DNA of 64,000 nt from Roseospira navarrensis. GTDB lineage: Bacteria > Pseudomonadota > Alphaproteobacteria > Rhodospirillales > Rhodospirillaceae. The notes beneath the pieces are model-generated. The model saw nothing but the letters and a program-made list of their open reading frames with translations. It was not told the DNA's origin and made no database searches. Positions 42,156-50,726 of this stretch are shown piece after piece. Location: contig NZ_WIVE01000016.1 of NCBI RefSeq assembly GCF_009601025.1, positions 1-64,000 on the forward strand. The letters run 5' to 3'. Within the stretch, counting starts at the first letter, position 1. Each line of letters starts with the position of its first letter. The translations under genes and the position numbers were made by a program.

Positions 42156-43325
42156 TCAGGCCGAAGCCAGGGCCTCGGGGCCGGCGGCGCCCAGAACGGA
42201 GTCGCAGCCGAGCCGGCGCGCCTCCGCCGCCGGGTCCGCCGTCTCGTCCAGGGCCTGGACCACCACCCAGCCGTCCTGGCGCAGCCGCGCCGCCGCCGCC
42301 CGGTCGTGGTCGAGCGGGGCCAGCACCCGGCGCGTCGCCTCCACCTCCGGGATGGCATCCAGCACCGCGTCCATCATCAGGGTGAACCCGGCGGCGGGCT
42401 CGCCCCGGTCCTCCGGGCCGGCCCGGTAGCGGCCGCCGCGCGCCAGCTCGCCGCGCGCGCCCCGGGCGAACACCGAGAAGCCGACGCCCGTGTAGTACTC
42501 GAACCCCCGGCTTTCCAGCGCATCCACGGTCAGGGTCAGGCCGGGGTGCGCGACCTCGACCCGATCCACCAGCGCGCCCAGCGCCGCCACGCGGGCGGCG
42601 GCCTCGGCGGGCAGGTCGAGCGCGGCGATCTCCGCCAGCGCCTCGCGCGCGGGGCCGGTGGCCTGGATCAGCGCCACCAGCAGCGCCCCCAGGGCCGGGG
42701 TCTCGGCGGCGGCCTCGCGCACCGCCGCCACGTCCTTGTGATCCACCGCCGGGCGCAGCGCCGCCCGCACCGCGTCGGGCACGGCGTGGGCCTCGCACAG
42801 CACGCCCAGCAGGGTGGGCAGGTTGAGGTCAATGGTGGCGTCCACGACGCCCACGGCCTCCAGCGCCTCGGCGGCGAGCACCACCACCTCGGCCTCGGCG
42901 GCCGGGCCGTCGGCGCCGATCAGCTCGGCCCCCACCTGGGTGAACTGGCGCTCGGGCCGGAGCTGGGTGCCCCTCACCCGCAGCACCTGCCCGGCGTAGC
43001 ACAGGCGCAGCGGGCGCGGGTCATGGCGCAGGCGCGTCGTGGCGATGCGGCCGATCTGCACCGTGAAGTCCGGCCGCACGCCCATCATGCGCTGCGAGAC
43101 CGGATCCATGACGCGGAAGGTGTCGCGCACAAGGGCGCCGCCGGCCCCGGTCAGCAGGCCGTCCTCGAACTCGATCAGGGGCGGCTTGACCCGGCGGTAG
43201 CCGAACGCGCGGACGAAGGCCATCAGGCCGTCCACGACGTCGGCCTCGCGTTCGGCGCGCGGCGGCAGGCCGTCGCTCAGGCCGTTGGGCAGCAGGGCGG
43301 GATGAAGCGTGTCGGTCATGGTCAT
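42156..43325 (-). CDS. hisZ: ATP phosphoribosyltransferase regulatory subunit
   Basis: 389 residues. HisZ resembles the catalytic core of histidyl-tRNA synthetase and activates the short form of HisG, the first enzyme of histidine synthesis. HisRS-like motifs are seen: motif 2 region VRPDFTVQIGRIATTRL with LCYAGQVLRVRG, and ARGGRYRAG plus FEYYTGVGFSVFA near residue 270. There is no anticodon-binding domain, which separates it from HisS. The ATG at 43325 or the one two codons later could be the start. hisZ is often next to purA or hisG; neither is here. It is divergent from a DUF4396 membrane protein gene. Confidence 0.9.
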   Translation of the reverse strand: MTMTDTLHPALLPNGLSDGLPPRAEREADVVDGLMAFVRAFGYRRVKPPLIEFEDGLLTGAGGALVRDTFRVMDPVSQRMMGVRPDFTVQIGRIATTRLRHDPRPLRLCYAGQVLRVRGTQLRPERQFTQVGAELIGADGPAAEAEVVVLAAEALEAVGVVDATIDLNLPTLLGVLCEAHAVPDAVRAALRPAVDHKDVAAVREAAAETPALGALLVALIQATGPAREALAEIAALDLPAEAAARVAALGALVDRVEVAHPGLTLTVDALESRGFEYYTGVGFSVFARGARGELARGGRYRAGPEDRGEPAAGFTLMMDAVLDAIPEVEATRRVLAPLDHDRAAAARLRQDGWVVVQALDETADPAAEARRLGCDSVLGAAGPEALASA

Positions 43326-43493
43326 GACGGACCTGTCTGGCGGCGGGACATGGTGCCCCGGTGTTTAGTCCCTCCGGCGGGGCGCCGCAAACCAAAACCT
43401 GGAGGCACCCCCGGGACCCGGGAACGCGCGCACCGTCGGGCGCGTTGTGGCAACAGCCCCGCCCCCGGACTTCACCCTTGGGAGAGAGTGCTC

Positions 43494-44165
43494 ATGGACG
43501 CGATCCGATCCGCCCTCGTGCCCGTGCTGAACCACCCGGCGACGCTGTCCGTCTGGGTGGCGTTGAACGCCCTGTGCGTCGTCTGGCTGCTGTACGACCT
43601 GCGCACCCGCAATCCCCAGACCCACGGGCTGATGCGCTGGGTCTGGATCCTGACCGTGTCCTATTCGGGGCCGATCGGACTGGCCGTGTACTATTGGTCC
43701 GGCCGGGCGCAGATCGCCCGCGACAGCCTGTCCCGGCGCGCCTTTCGGTCGGTGTCGCACTGCTACGCGGGATGCGGCATCGGCGAGATCGCCGGCGTCA
43801 TCATCGCCGCCGGGATCCTGGCGCTGGGCACCCTGGCCGTCGGGGCGGTCAGCTTCGCGCTCGCCTACGTGGCCGGGTTCGCCCTGACCATCGGCCCGCT
43901 GATGGCCGCCGGCGAGACCTTCCCCGTGGCCCTGAAGGATACCCTCGTCAGCGAGACCATCTCCATCACCGTCATGGAAGTGGTCGCGATCAGTGTGGAT
44001 ATCTGGCTGGCGGGCGGCGCCGGCATGAGCGAGCCGCTGTTCTGGACCGGCCTGCTGGTGTCGCTCAGCGCCGGGCTTCTGGCCGCGTGGCCGGCGAACG
44101 TGCTGCTGATCCACTTCGGCATCAAGGAGGGCATGGGCCATCCGGGCGAGGCGCACGCGCACTGA
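43494..44165 (+). CDS. DUF4396 membrane protein
   Basis: 223 residues with about six hydrophobic segments (about 15-36, 45-70, 96-118, 120-142, 152-175 and 182-205). Conserved-looking features include HCYAGCGIGEIAG around residue 88 with two Cys, and MEVVAISVDIWLA. The tail GEAHAH is His-rich. DUF4396 proteins are found near copper-related genes in other bacteria, but no function is established; metal handling would be a guess. The ATG at 43494 has GGGAGAGAG upstream. It stands alone, divergent from hisZ, and is followed by GC-rich hairpins and MITE copy 2. Confidence 0.75.
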   Translation: MDAIRSALVPVLNHPATLSVWVALNALCVVWLLYDLRTRNPQTHGLMRWVWILTVSYSGPIGLAVYYWSGRAQIARDSLSRRAFRSVSHCYAGCGIGEIAGVIIAAGILALGTLAVGAVSFALAYVAGFALTIGPLMAAGETFPVALKDTLVSETISITVMEVVAISVDIWLAGGAGMSEPLFWTGLLVSLSAGLLAAWPANVLLIHFGIKEGMGHPGEAHAH

Positions 44166-44310
44166 TGACAGGACTTTCGCCGCAGCGCCCCTGCGGGGCG
44201 CGCGGCTCCGGGCCTTCGGCCCGCCGGCGCGGTCGCGGAGGATTTTTGATGTTTTTTCGCCGTCGCGCCGGTTTGGTGTGCATGCGAATGGGCCGAGTGC
44301 CGTAAAGGAG

Positions 44311-44528
44311 CAGGACAACGAGCGCAGGTTAACATGACGGCGCAGTCCGCGCCGGCAGAGCACGCCTCTCGAGATCCCTCGTCTCGCTTCGCTCGCTCGG
44401 GATGACGAAATAAAACGAATAGATGTCATCCTGAAGCCGCGAAGCGGCTGAAGGATCTCGAGCGTGGGTCTCCGAACCGCTGCAAAGCCTCGCAGGAGGG
44501 GTGCCGTTAACCTTAGCCTGTCGCCCTG
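44311..44528. mobile_element. MITE-like element, family A copy 2 (218 bp, exact 10-bp TSD)
   Basis: The left end is CAGGACAACGAGCGCAGG-TTAAC; the inverted right end is CAGGGCGACAGGCTAAGG-TTAAC. The GGTTAAC at the inner edge pairs perfectly. CGTAAAGGAG flanks both sides exactly (44301-44310 and 44529-44538), a 10-bp target duplication. The interior again has the two facing REP-like hairpins. It differs from copies 1 and 3 at more positions than they differ from each other. It lies between the DUF4396 gene and meaB. Confidence 0.85.
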
Positions 44529-44632
44529 CGTAAAGGAGCGGGCGCGTTGACGACCCGGGGCGGGATGCCTACACACGCAGGATCGTACCCGTCCCCTGGC
44601 TCCCCCCGCCCGACCGGAGAAAGCGACGCGCC

Positions 44633-45583
44633 ATGCCTGAACAGATGCCCGCCGCGCTCGACGCCCTGACCCTGGACGAGGTCGCCGCCGGCGGCAAGGC
44701 GGCCCTGGCCCGCGCCCTGGCCATGCTGGAAAGCCAGCCCGACAGCGGGCACACCGCCGACCTGCTCAGCGCCGCCTATCGGGCGCCGCGCGCCCATGTG
44801 GTCGGCATCACCGGCCCGCCGGGGGTGGGCAAGTCCACCCTCATCAGCGGCCTGATCGACACCTGGCGCGGGCGCGGCCAGACCGTGGGCGTGATCGCGG
44901 TCGATCCCTCGTCGCGGCGCTCCGGCGGCGCGCTGCTGGGCGACCGCACCCGGCTGAAGAACAACCCCGAGGATCAGGGCGTCTTCGTCCGCTCCATGGC
45001 GGCGCGCGACCATCTGGGCGGGCTTGCCGGGCTGACCACGGCGGCCATGGTGCTGATGCGGGCGCTGTATGACATCGTGCTGGTGGAGTCGGTCGGCGTC
45101 GGCCAGTCGGAAACCGAGATCGTCGGCGTCGCCGACACGGTGCTGTTCTGCGTCCAGCCCGGATCGGGCGACAGCCTGCAGTTCATGAAGGCCGGCATCG
45201 CCGAGATCCCCCACATCGTGGTCGTCACCAAGGCCGACATGGCGGTCGCCGCCGAGCGCGCCCGGGCCGATGTGGTGGGGGCGCTCAGCCTGGGCGAGCA
45301 CTGGAGCGACTGGGATGTGCCCGTGCTGAAGGTCTCGGCCAGCCGCCAGCAGGGCATTGACGAGCTGGTGGCGACCATCGACGCCCACGCCGCCCACCTG
45401 GATGCGGACGGCCGTCGGGCGAAGGCGCGCCACGCCCAGGGCGAGTCCTGGCTGGTCGAGTTCGTCCGCGAGCGCTTCGGCCGCGAGGGGCTGCGCAAGG
45501 CCGGCACGCTCTCGCTGGCGCGGGACGAAAGCCCGTTCGCGCGGCTGGGCGCGGTGGCCGCAACGCTCGGCGCGGGCGGATGA
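44633..45583 (+). CDS. meaB: Methylmalonyl-CoA mutase-associated GTPase MeaB
   Basis: 316 residues. MeaB is a G-protein chaperone that protects and reloads adenosylcobalamin-dependent acyl-CoA mutases. The GTPase core has Walker A GITGPPGVGKSTLISGL, GVIAVDPSSRRSGGALLGDR, the switch-region sequence VESVGVGQSETEI and VVTKADMA as the base-recognition motif. The family-specific C-terminal helix is shortened but present. No mutase gene (scpA, mcm or icm) is adjacent. The ATG at 44633 lacks a strong Shine-Dalgarno. The last four bases overlap the start of the GT39 gene, so the two are coupled, although the functions are unrelated. Confidence 0.93.
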   Translation: MPEQMPAALDALTLDEVAAGGKAALARALAMLESQPDSGHTADLLSAAYRAPRAHVVGITGPPGVGKSTLISGLIDTWRGRGQTVGVIAVDPSSRRSGGALLGDRTRLKNNPEDQGVFVRSMAARDHLGGLAGLTTAAMVLMRALYDIVLVESVGVGQSETEIVGVADTVLFCVQPGSGDSLQFMKAGIAEIPHIVVVTKADMAVAAERARADVVGALSLGEHWSDWDVPVLKVSASRQQGIDELVATIDAHAAHLDADGRRAKARHAQGESWLVEFVRERFGREGLRKAGTLSLARDESPFARLGAVAATLGAGG

Positions 45584-47163
45584 CCGCCGGGGCCATCGTC
45601 GGCGGGCCGCTGGCGACATCCGGCGGGCGCTGGGCGCTCGGGCTGTTCCTGGTGCTCGGGCATCTGGCGCTGACGCTGGGGCTGTCCAGCGGGCTGGGCC
45701 GCGACGAGCTGGAGAGCATGCTGTTCGCCCAGGGCTGGGCCTGGGGCTACGATGTCGAACAGCCGCCGCTCTACAACTGGCTTCAGATGGCGGTGACCGA
45801 GGCCGTCGGGCCGTCCCTGGCGGGCTCCATCCTGCTGCGCTGGGGGATCATCGTCGTTGGGGTCCTGGCCCTGTACGACGCCGTCCGGCGCATGGCGGGC
45901 GGCGATGCCGCCCTGGCCGCCGGGGCGCTGGCGGGTGTGGGCGGGACGGCCCTGTTCGGGTTCGAGGGCGCGCGCCACTTCACCCACACCACCCTGCTGC
46001 TGACCGCCACGGCGCTGATCCTGTGGACCGCCGTGCGCGTCGTGGAGCGCCCGGGCGCGGGCCGCTTTGTCGCGCTGGGGGCGGCGCTGGCCGTCGGCGC
46101 GCTGTCCAAGTACACCATCGCCGTGTTCGTGCTGGCGCTGGGGCTGGCCGCCCTGGCCGAGCCCGCGACCCGCGCGGCCCTGCTCGACCGCCGGGTGCTG
46201 TGGGCGGCGGTGGCGCCGCTGCTGGCCGTGCCGGGGCACCTGATCTGGCGGCTGGGGCAGGACAGCTCCCTGACCGAGCGCGTGGCCAGCATCACGAGCC
46301 GGGGCGAGCCGGTGGGCTGGCTGGAGGCGATGCCGGGCCTGCTGCTCAACGTGGTCGCGGACCCCATCGCGGGCATGGCGCCGCCCCTGGTGCTCGCGCT
46401 GGCGCTGGTGCCCTGGCGGCGGGTGTGGGGGGGGCGTGCGGAACCCACGCCCGGCACGCCGCGCTGGGATCGGGTGCTGCTGGTGTACGTGGCCGCCGCC
46501 ATGGCGCTGACGCTGGCCGTGGTGCTGGCCTCCGGCGGGCACCGGCTGCGCTATCATTATCTGATGCCGGCCGCGCTGGTGATGCCCGCGATCCCGCTGC
46601 TGTGGATGCGGGCGCGCGGCCTGACCCTGGCGCCCTGGCGGCGGCGCGCGCTGGGCTGGGGGCTGGTCGGGCTCGCCCTGGTGCTGCTGGCCGGGACGGC
46701 CGTCCACCGCGCCTGGATCGAGCCCGCCGGCTGCGGCCGCTGCCTGCCCCTGCTGCCCGCAGACCGGGCGGCCGAGGCCGTGCGGGCCGCCGGGTTCTCG
46801 GACGGCACCATCGTCGCCGCGTCGCTGGACTGGGGGGCCAACCTGCGCCCGGCCTTTCCCGAGGCCCGCATGCTCGCGCGGCACTATCCCCACTGGCGGC
46901 CCCCGGGGCGACCCCCGGGTGGGGTGCCGGGCGCGGGCGCCTGCCTGATCCTGCTGTCCCCGCGCGAGGCGGCGGCCCTGCGCGACGGTGCGCTGGAGGC
47001 GGACCCCATCGCCACCACCCTGACCGGGATGGTCGGGGCCGCGCCGCCGGAGGGATGGCTTTCCTCGGTGACGGTGCGGGACCTGCCCCTGACCCTGGCC
47101 CCGGACCGCAGTGTGTCCTTCGCGTTTCACCTGAGTCCCGAGGGTCTGGGCACCTGCCGTTAG
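45580..47163 (+). CDS. Glycosyltransferase family 39 (ArnT/PMT-like) membrane protein
   Basis: 527 residues with around ten membrane helices. After the first helix comes [13 protein letters not shown] and then [10 protein letters not shown], which fits the periplasmic acidic motif and substrate loop of ArnT-type polyprenyl-phosphate-sugar transferases. These move a sugar from an undecaprenyl carrier to lipid A or other envelope glycans. The C-terminal 150 residues form a soluble periplasmic domain. The ATG at 45580 overlaps the meaB stop. The PagL-type deacylase follows 134 bp later, and both would act on lipid A or the outer leaflet. The sugar and acceptor are not known. Confidence 0.82.
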   Translation: MTAGAIVGGPLATSGGRWALGLFLVLGHLALTLGLSSGLGRDELESMLFAQGWAWGYDVEQPPLYNWLQMAVTEAVGPSLAGSILLRWGIIVVGVLALYDAVRRMAGGDAALAAGALAGVGGTALFGFEGARHFTHTTLLLTATALILWTAVRVVERPGAGRFVALGAALAVGALSKYTIAVFVLALGLAALAEPATRAALLDRRVLWAAVAPLLAVPGHLIWRLGQDSSLTERVASITSRGEPVGWLEAMPGLLLNVVADPIAGMAPPLVLALALVPWRRVWGGRAEPTPGTPRWDRVLLVYVAAAMALTLAVVLASGGHRLRYHYLMPAALVMPAIPLLWMRARGLTLAPWRRRALGWGLVGLALVLLAGTAVHRAWIEPAGCGRCLPLLPADRAAEAVRAAGFSDGTIVAASLDWGANLRPAFPEARMLARHYPHWRPPGRPPGGVPGAGACLILLSPREAAALRDGALEADPIATTLTGMVGAAPPEGWLSSVTVRDLPLTLAPDRSVSFAFHLSPEGLGTCR

Positions 47164-47297
47164 GCACCGCGCCGCGACTTGAACGCCCGCGCGGGATGGA
47201 GTAGGTGTCTGTCCGTGACCGTTCCCGGGCCGGGTCGAGGTATCGCCCCCGTTTTCCCGACGGAACGGCCAGCCTTGATAGTGGGGGAACACCGCGG

Positions 47298-47945
47298 ATG
47301 GCGACCAAGTCTCAGGCACTCCTGGCGGGGGCGGGTGCCCTGGCGGCCGTATCCGTCGGCACCGTGCCGGCAGCACCCGCGCACGCCGATGCGCTGTTCA
47401 ACATGCTGGCCGGCTCGGCGGCCGCGGTCGTCGCGGCGGGCCTGGTGGGGGACGCCATTCGCGGCAACGATATCCTCGCCTCGGGGCCGGACGAGCCGTT
47501 CCGTGTGACCTTCGGCGTCGGCGGCCATAACGTCTACGTGGACAACGGGGAAGACGACGGCAACGAGACCACCGGCATGATCCGACTGGAGGCCCGGCTG
47601 CCCTACAAGCTGTGGCGGTTCACGCCCTTCACCGGGATCGAGGTCAACCACCTGGGCTCGGTCTACGGCTACGGCGGCTTCGGGCTGGACGTGTACTTCG
47701 GCGAGAACTTCATCGTCACGCCCAATGCGGCCCTCGGCCTGTACAGCGCCGGGGCCGGCCGCGACCTGGGCTATCCGCTGGAGTTCCGCTCGGGCATCGA
47801 GGCCGCGTGGCAGTTCGACGACGGCAGCCGGCTGGGGATCGCCGCGCACCACATCTCCAACGCCGACCTGGGTGACAGCAACCCGGGCGTGGAGAACGTG
47901 ACCCTCAACTATTCGATCCCGTTCGACTCGCTGTTCGGGAACTGA
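47298..47945 (+). CDS. pagL: PagL-type lipid A 3-O-deacylase
   Basis: 215 residues. A signal peptide is present (about 1-30, ending AHA). The C-terminal half forms an outer-membrane barrel with the PagL catalytic triad in its usual spacing: His185-x-Ser187 and Glu199, in HHISNADLGDSNPGVE. PagL removes the 3-O-linked acyl chain from lipid A in the outer membrane. The central segment RLPYKLWRFTPFTGIEVNHLG also fits the family. The N-terminal 70 residues are longer than in Pseudomonas PagL and include a second hydrophobic helix. The ATG at 47298 starts the signal peptide. It likely follows the GT39 gene as part of one envelope-modification unit. Confidence 0.85.
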   Translation: MATKSQALLAGAGALAAVSVGTVPAAPAHADALFNMLAGSAAAVVAAGLVGDAIRGNDILASGPDEPFRVTFGVGGHNVYVDNGEDDGNETTGMIRLEARLPYKLWRFTPFTGIEVNHLGSVYGYGGFGLDVYFGENFIVTPNAALGLYSAGAGRDLGYPLEFRSGIEAAWQFDDGSRLGIAAHHISNADLGDSNPGVENVTLNYSIPFDSLFGN

Positions 47946-47955
47946 CGGCCCGAAT

Positions 47956-48126
47956 CGCCGGATGCGGGACCGCTTGCGGCGGCTTGCGCCTTCGGCGCGA
48001 AGCCGCCCTACGGACGGCCCGAACGGCCTGTGCGAGCCTGTAGGGCGGATTAGCCCGGCATCGCCGGGCAATCCGCCGGATGCGGGACCGCTTGCGGCGG
48101 CTTGCGCCTTCGGCGCGAAGCCGCCC
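47956..48126. repeat. 53-bp direct repeat and TAGGGCGGAT palindrome
   Basis: The 53 bp at 47956-48008 recur exactly at 48074-48126 (period 118). Each copy contains the stem GGCGGCTTGCGCC-TTC-GGCGCGAAGCCGCC. Between them lies TAGGGCGGATTAGCCCGG-CATCGCCGGGCAATCCGCC (48041-48077), a member of the palindrome family seen at 4325 and 7146. It sits between pagL and the alpha-E protein gene, which converge. Two copies only, so this is a local duplication, not a CRISPR. Confidence 0.75.
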
Positions 48127-48151
48127 ACCGGAGACCGGCGCGCAGCCGGCC

Positions 48152-49090
48152 TCAATCCGCCGGGACGAACAGGAACGACCGCGCGATCTCGTTGGACAGT
48201 TGCCCGTTGCGGGTGACGAAGTCGGTCAGGAAGCGATGCAGGCCGCGCCGGGTCACGTCCTGGGGCCGGTCGTAGCGCAACCGGGAGTACATCTGCCCGG
48301 CCATGCGCTGGCATTCGGGCTCGGCGCTCAGGGTCTCCAGGATCGGCACGATCTCGGCGTAACAGGCGTGCAGCGCGCGCGGAAACTCCCGCCGCAGCAC
48401 CAGCAGGTCCACCACCTGGCGCGGCTTGATGCTGTCGCGGTAGATCATGCGGTAGGCCTTGAACGCCGACAGCGCGCGCAGCAGGGCGCCCCACTGGTAG
48501 TAGTCCACGGCCTCATCCGCCTTGTCCTCGTCCGGCACCAGCACGTGATATTTCACGTCCAGCAGGCGGGCGGTGTTGTCGGCGCGCTCCACCATCACGC
48601 CCAGGCGGGTGAAGAAGTAGGCGTCGGTGGTCAGCATGGACCCGCCGATGACCCCGGCGAACAACTGGCTGCGCTCCTTCACCCACTCGAAGAACTCGCG
48701 GTAGCCCAGCTCGACCAGCCGGGAATACTGGATGTCCTGCATCTCCAGCCAGGTGCTGTTGATGGATTCGAACACCTCGGTCGGCAGCATGTTCCGCTCG
48801 GCCCGGGCGTTCTCACGCGCGGCCCGGACCGTGCTGCGGATCGACGACGGGTTGTCCGGATCCAGCGCCATGTAGGCGATGACGTGCCCCGCGCTGACAT
48901 CCGCGTACTTGGTCTCATAGTCCTCGTGCTGGCCGGAGATGACCAGCGCCGGCAGCCACTCGCGCGAGGCGTCCTGGCCGCCCGGCAACTGAGACATGCG
49001 GTGGCTGACGTCCAGGATGCGGGCCATGTTCTCGGACCGCTCCATCATGCGGGCCATCCAGTAGAGGTTTTCGGCGGTCCGGCTCAGCAT
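48152..49090 (-). CDS. Alpha-E domain protein (DUF403)
   Basis: 312 residues, nearly all helical. The start MLSRTAENLYWMARMMERSE and the repeats around LLDVKYHVLV and MYSRLRYDRPQDV are typical of the alpha-E family. It forms an operon with the circularly permuted ATP-grasp protein upstream (4 bp between stop and start). The pair is common and is often joined by a transglutaminase-like protease and the proteasome-like Anbu protein; comparative work suggests a peptide-ligating or modifying pathway, but no product is established. Neither of those partner genes is here. Cytoplasmic; no signal peptide. Confidence 0.88.
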   Translation of the reverse strand: MLSRTAENLYWMARMMERSENMARILDVSHRMSQLPGGQDASREWLPALVISGQHEDYETKYADVSAGHVIAYMALDPDNPSSIRSTVRAARENARAERNMLPTEVFESINSTWLEMQDIQYSRLVELGYREFFEWVKERSQLFAGVIGGSMLTTDAYFFTRLGVMVERADNTARLLDVKYHVLVPDEDKADEAVDYYQWGALLRALSAFKAYRMIYRDSIKPRQVVDLLVLRREFPRALHACYAEIVPILETLSAEPECQRMAGQMYSRLRYDRPQDVTRRGLHRFLTDFVTRNGQLSNEIARSFLFVPAD

Positions 49091-49094
49091 GATA

Positions 49095-50522
49095 TCAGCG
49101 CTCCAGCACCCAGGTGTCCTTGGTGCCCCCGCCCTGCGACGAGTTCACCACCAGCGAGCCCTCGCGCAGCGCGACCCGGGTCAGGCCGCCGGGCACGACC
49201 GTGGTCTTCTCGCCGGTCAGCACGAACGGCCGCAGGTCCACATGACGCGGCGCGATGCCCTGGTCCACGAAGGTGGGGCAGGTGGACAGGGCCAGGGTGG
49301 GTTGGGCGATGAAGTTGCCCGGATCGGCCATGATGCGCTCGCGGTAAGCGCTGATCTCCTGCGTGCTCGCCTTGGGGCCGACCAGCATGCCGTAGCCGCC
49401 GGAGCCGTGGACCTCCTTGACCACCAGGTCGGCCAGGTGGTCGAGCACGTACTTGCGGTCGGACTCGCGCTTCAGGAACCAGGTGGGCACGCTGGCCAGG
49501 ATCGGCTCCTGCCCCAGGTAGAAGCGGATCATGTCCGGCACATGGTGATAGATCGCCTTGTCGTCAGCGATGCCCGTGCCGATGGCGTTGGCCAGCGTCA
49601 CCCGGCCCTTGCGATAGGCCGCGAACAGGCCCGGCACGCCCAGCATGCTGTCCGGGCGGAAGGCCTTGGGGTCCAGGAAGTCGTCGTCGATGCGGCGATA
49701 GATCACGTCCACCCGGCGCGGCCCCTTGATGGTGCGCATGTAGACGGTGTCGTCCTCGACGAACAGGTCCTGGCCCTGCACCAGCTCCACGCCCATTTCG
49801 TCGGCGAGGAAGGCGTGCTCGAAATAGGCGCTGTTGAACTGCCCCGGCGTGAGCAGCACCACGGTCGGGTCCTCGTCGCGCGCGGGCGGAGCCACATAGC
49901 GCAGGTTCTTCAGAAGCTCCTGGGGATAGTGGTTCACCGGGGCGACCGAATAGGTGTCGAACAGGTCCGGGAACAGCCGCATCATGACGTCCCGGTCCTC
50001 CAGCATGTAGGAGACACCGGAGGGCGTGCGCAGGTTGTCCTCCAGGACGTGGAACTCGCTTTCGCCGGTGCGCACCACGTCGATGCCGCCGATGTGGACA
50101 TACACCCCGCCCGGCGGCGTGAAGCCCTTCATCTCCTCGCGGAACAGGTCGTTCTGAAGGACCAGATCGGCCGGGACCTTGCCGGCCTTCAGGATCTCCT
50201 GGTCGTGGTAGACGTCGTGGATGAAGCGGTTCAGCGCCTCGATGCGCTGGCACACGCCCTTGGACAGCACCTTCCATTCGTCGCGGCTGAGAATGCGCGG
50301 GATGACGTCGAAGGGGATCAGGCGTTCGCTGCCCGCCGCCTCGCCGTAGACCGCGAAGGTGATGCCGATGCGCCGGAACAGCATGTCGGCCTGGGCATGC
50401 CGGCGCGACAGCAGGTCGTCCGGCATCTTCTTCAGCCACTTGGCGTAGGTCTGATAGGGGGCGCGGACCTTGGTCGCGGTCTTCTGCATCTCGTCGAATG
50501 CCGCCGATGCCTTCGGCCCCAT
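49095..50522 (-). CDS. Circularly permuted ATP-grasp protein (DUF404/DUF407)
   Basis: 475 residues. Family blocks are visible in order: GITFAVYGEAAGSERLIPFD, PRILSRDEWKVLSKGVCQR, NRFIHDVYHDQ, the metal/ATP-site VLEDNLRTPSGVSYMLEDR and VVKEVHGSGGYGMLVGPKA. These proteins have an ATP-grasp fold in permuted order and probably make amide bonds between unknown peptides. The ATG at 50522 has GAGGGGGC upstream; a longer frame runs antisense to holA and is not coding. The alpha-E gene follows 4 bp downstream. Activity is inferred from the fold only. Confidence 0.9.
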   Translation of the reverse strand: MGPKASAAFDEMQKTATKVRAPYQTYAKWLKKMPDDLLSRRHAQADMLFRRIGITFAVYGEAAGSERLIPFDVIPRILSRDEWKVLSKGVCQRIEALNRFIHDVYHDQEILKAGKVPADLVLQNDLFREEMKGFTPPGGVYVHIGGIDVVRTGESEFHVLEDNLRTPSGVSYMLEDRDVMMRLFPDLFDTYSVAPVNHYPQELLKNLRYVAPPARDEDPTVVLLTPGQFNSAYFEHAFLADEMGVELVQGQDLFVEDDTVYMRTIKGPRRVDVIYRRIDDDFLDPKAFRPDSMLGVPGLFAAYRKGRVTLANAIGTGIADDKAIYHHVPDMIRFYLGQEPILASVPTWFLKRESDRKYVLDHLADLVVKEVHGSGGYGMLVGPKASTQEISAYRERIMADPGNFIAQPTLALSTCPTFVDQGIAPRHVDLRPFVLTGEKTTVVPGGLTRVALREGSLVVNSSQGGGTKDTWVLER

Positions 50523-50726
50523 GGTCTGCCCCCTCTGCCCCGATCCACCCGCAAGGCCCCGGCCCGTCGGGTGGTGCGCCCCGATCGCGCCCCGGAAAAA
50601 GGCTGCACCAGTGATGAGTTTCCCGTCAATTGGAAATGCGTGCCTGCAAAGGAGGCACCCGGGCCGCTGGTCCCTCGCTCCCGCGTCTGGTACTGCTGGG
50701 GCAGCCCGCGCCGCCCCCGGACCCTC

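Noticed and set aside
43326-43493. A histidine leader peptide before hisZ
   Set aside because: No run of His codons on the minus strand in this interval.
47956-48126. CRISPR-like spacing of repeats
   Set aside because: Only two copies of a GC-rich 53-bp unit that itself forms hairpins, and no cas gene is present in the window.
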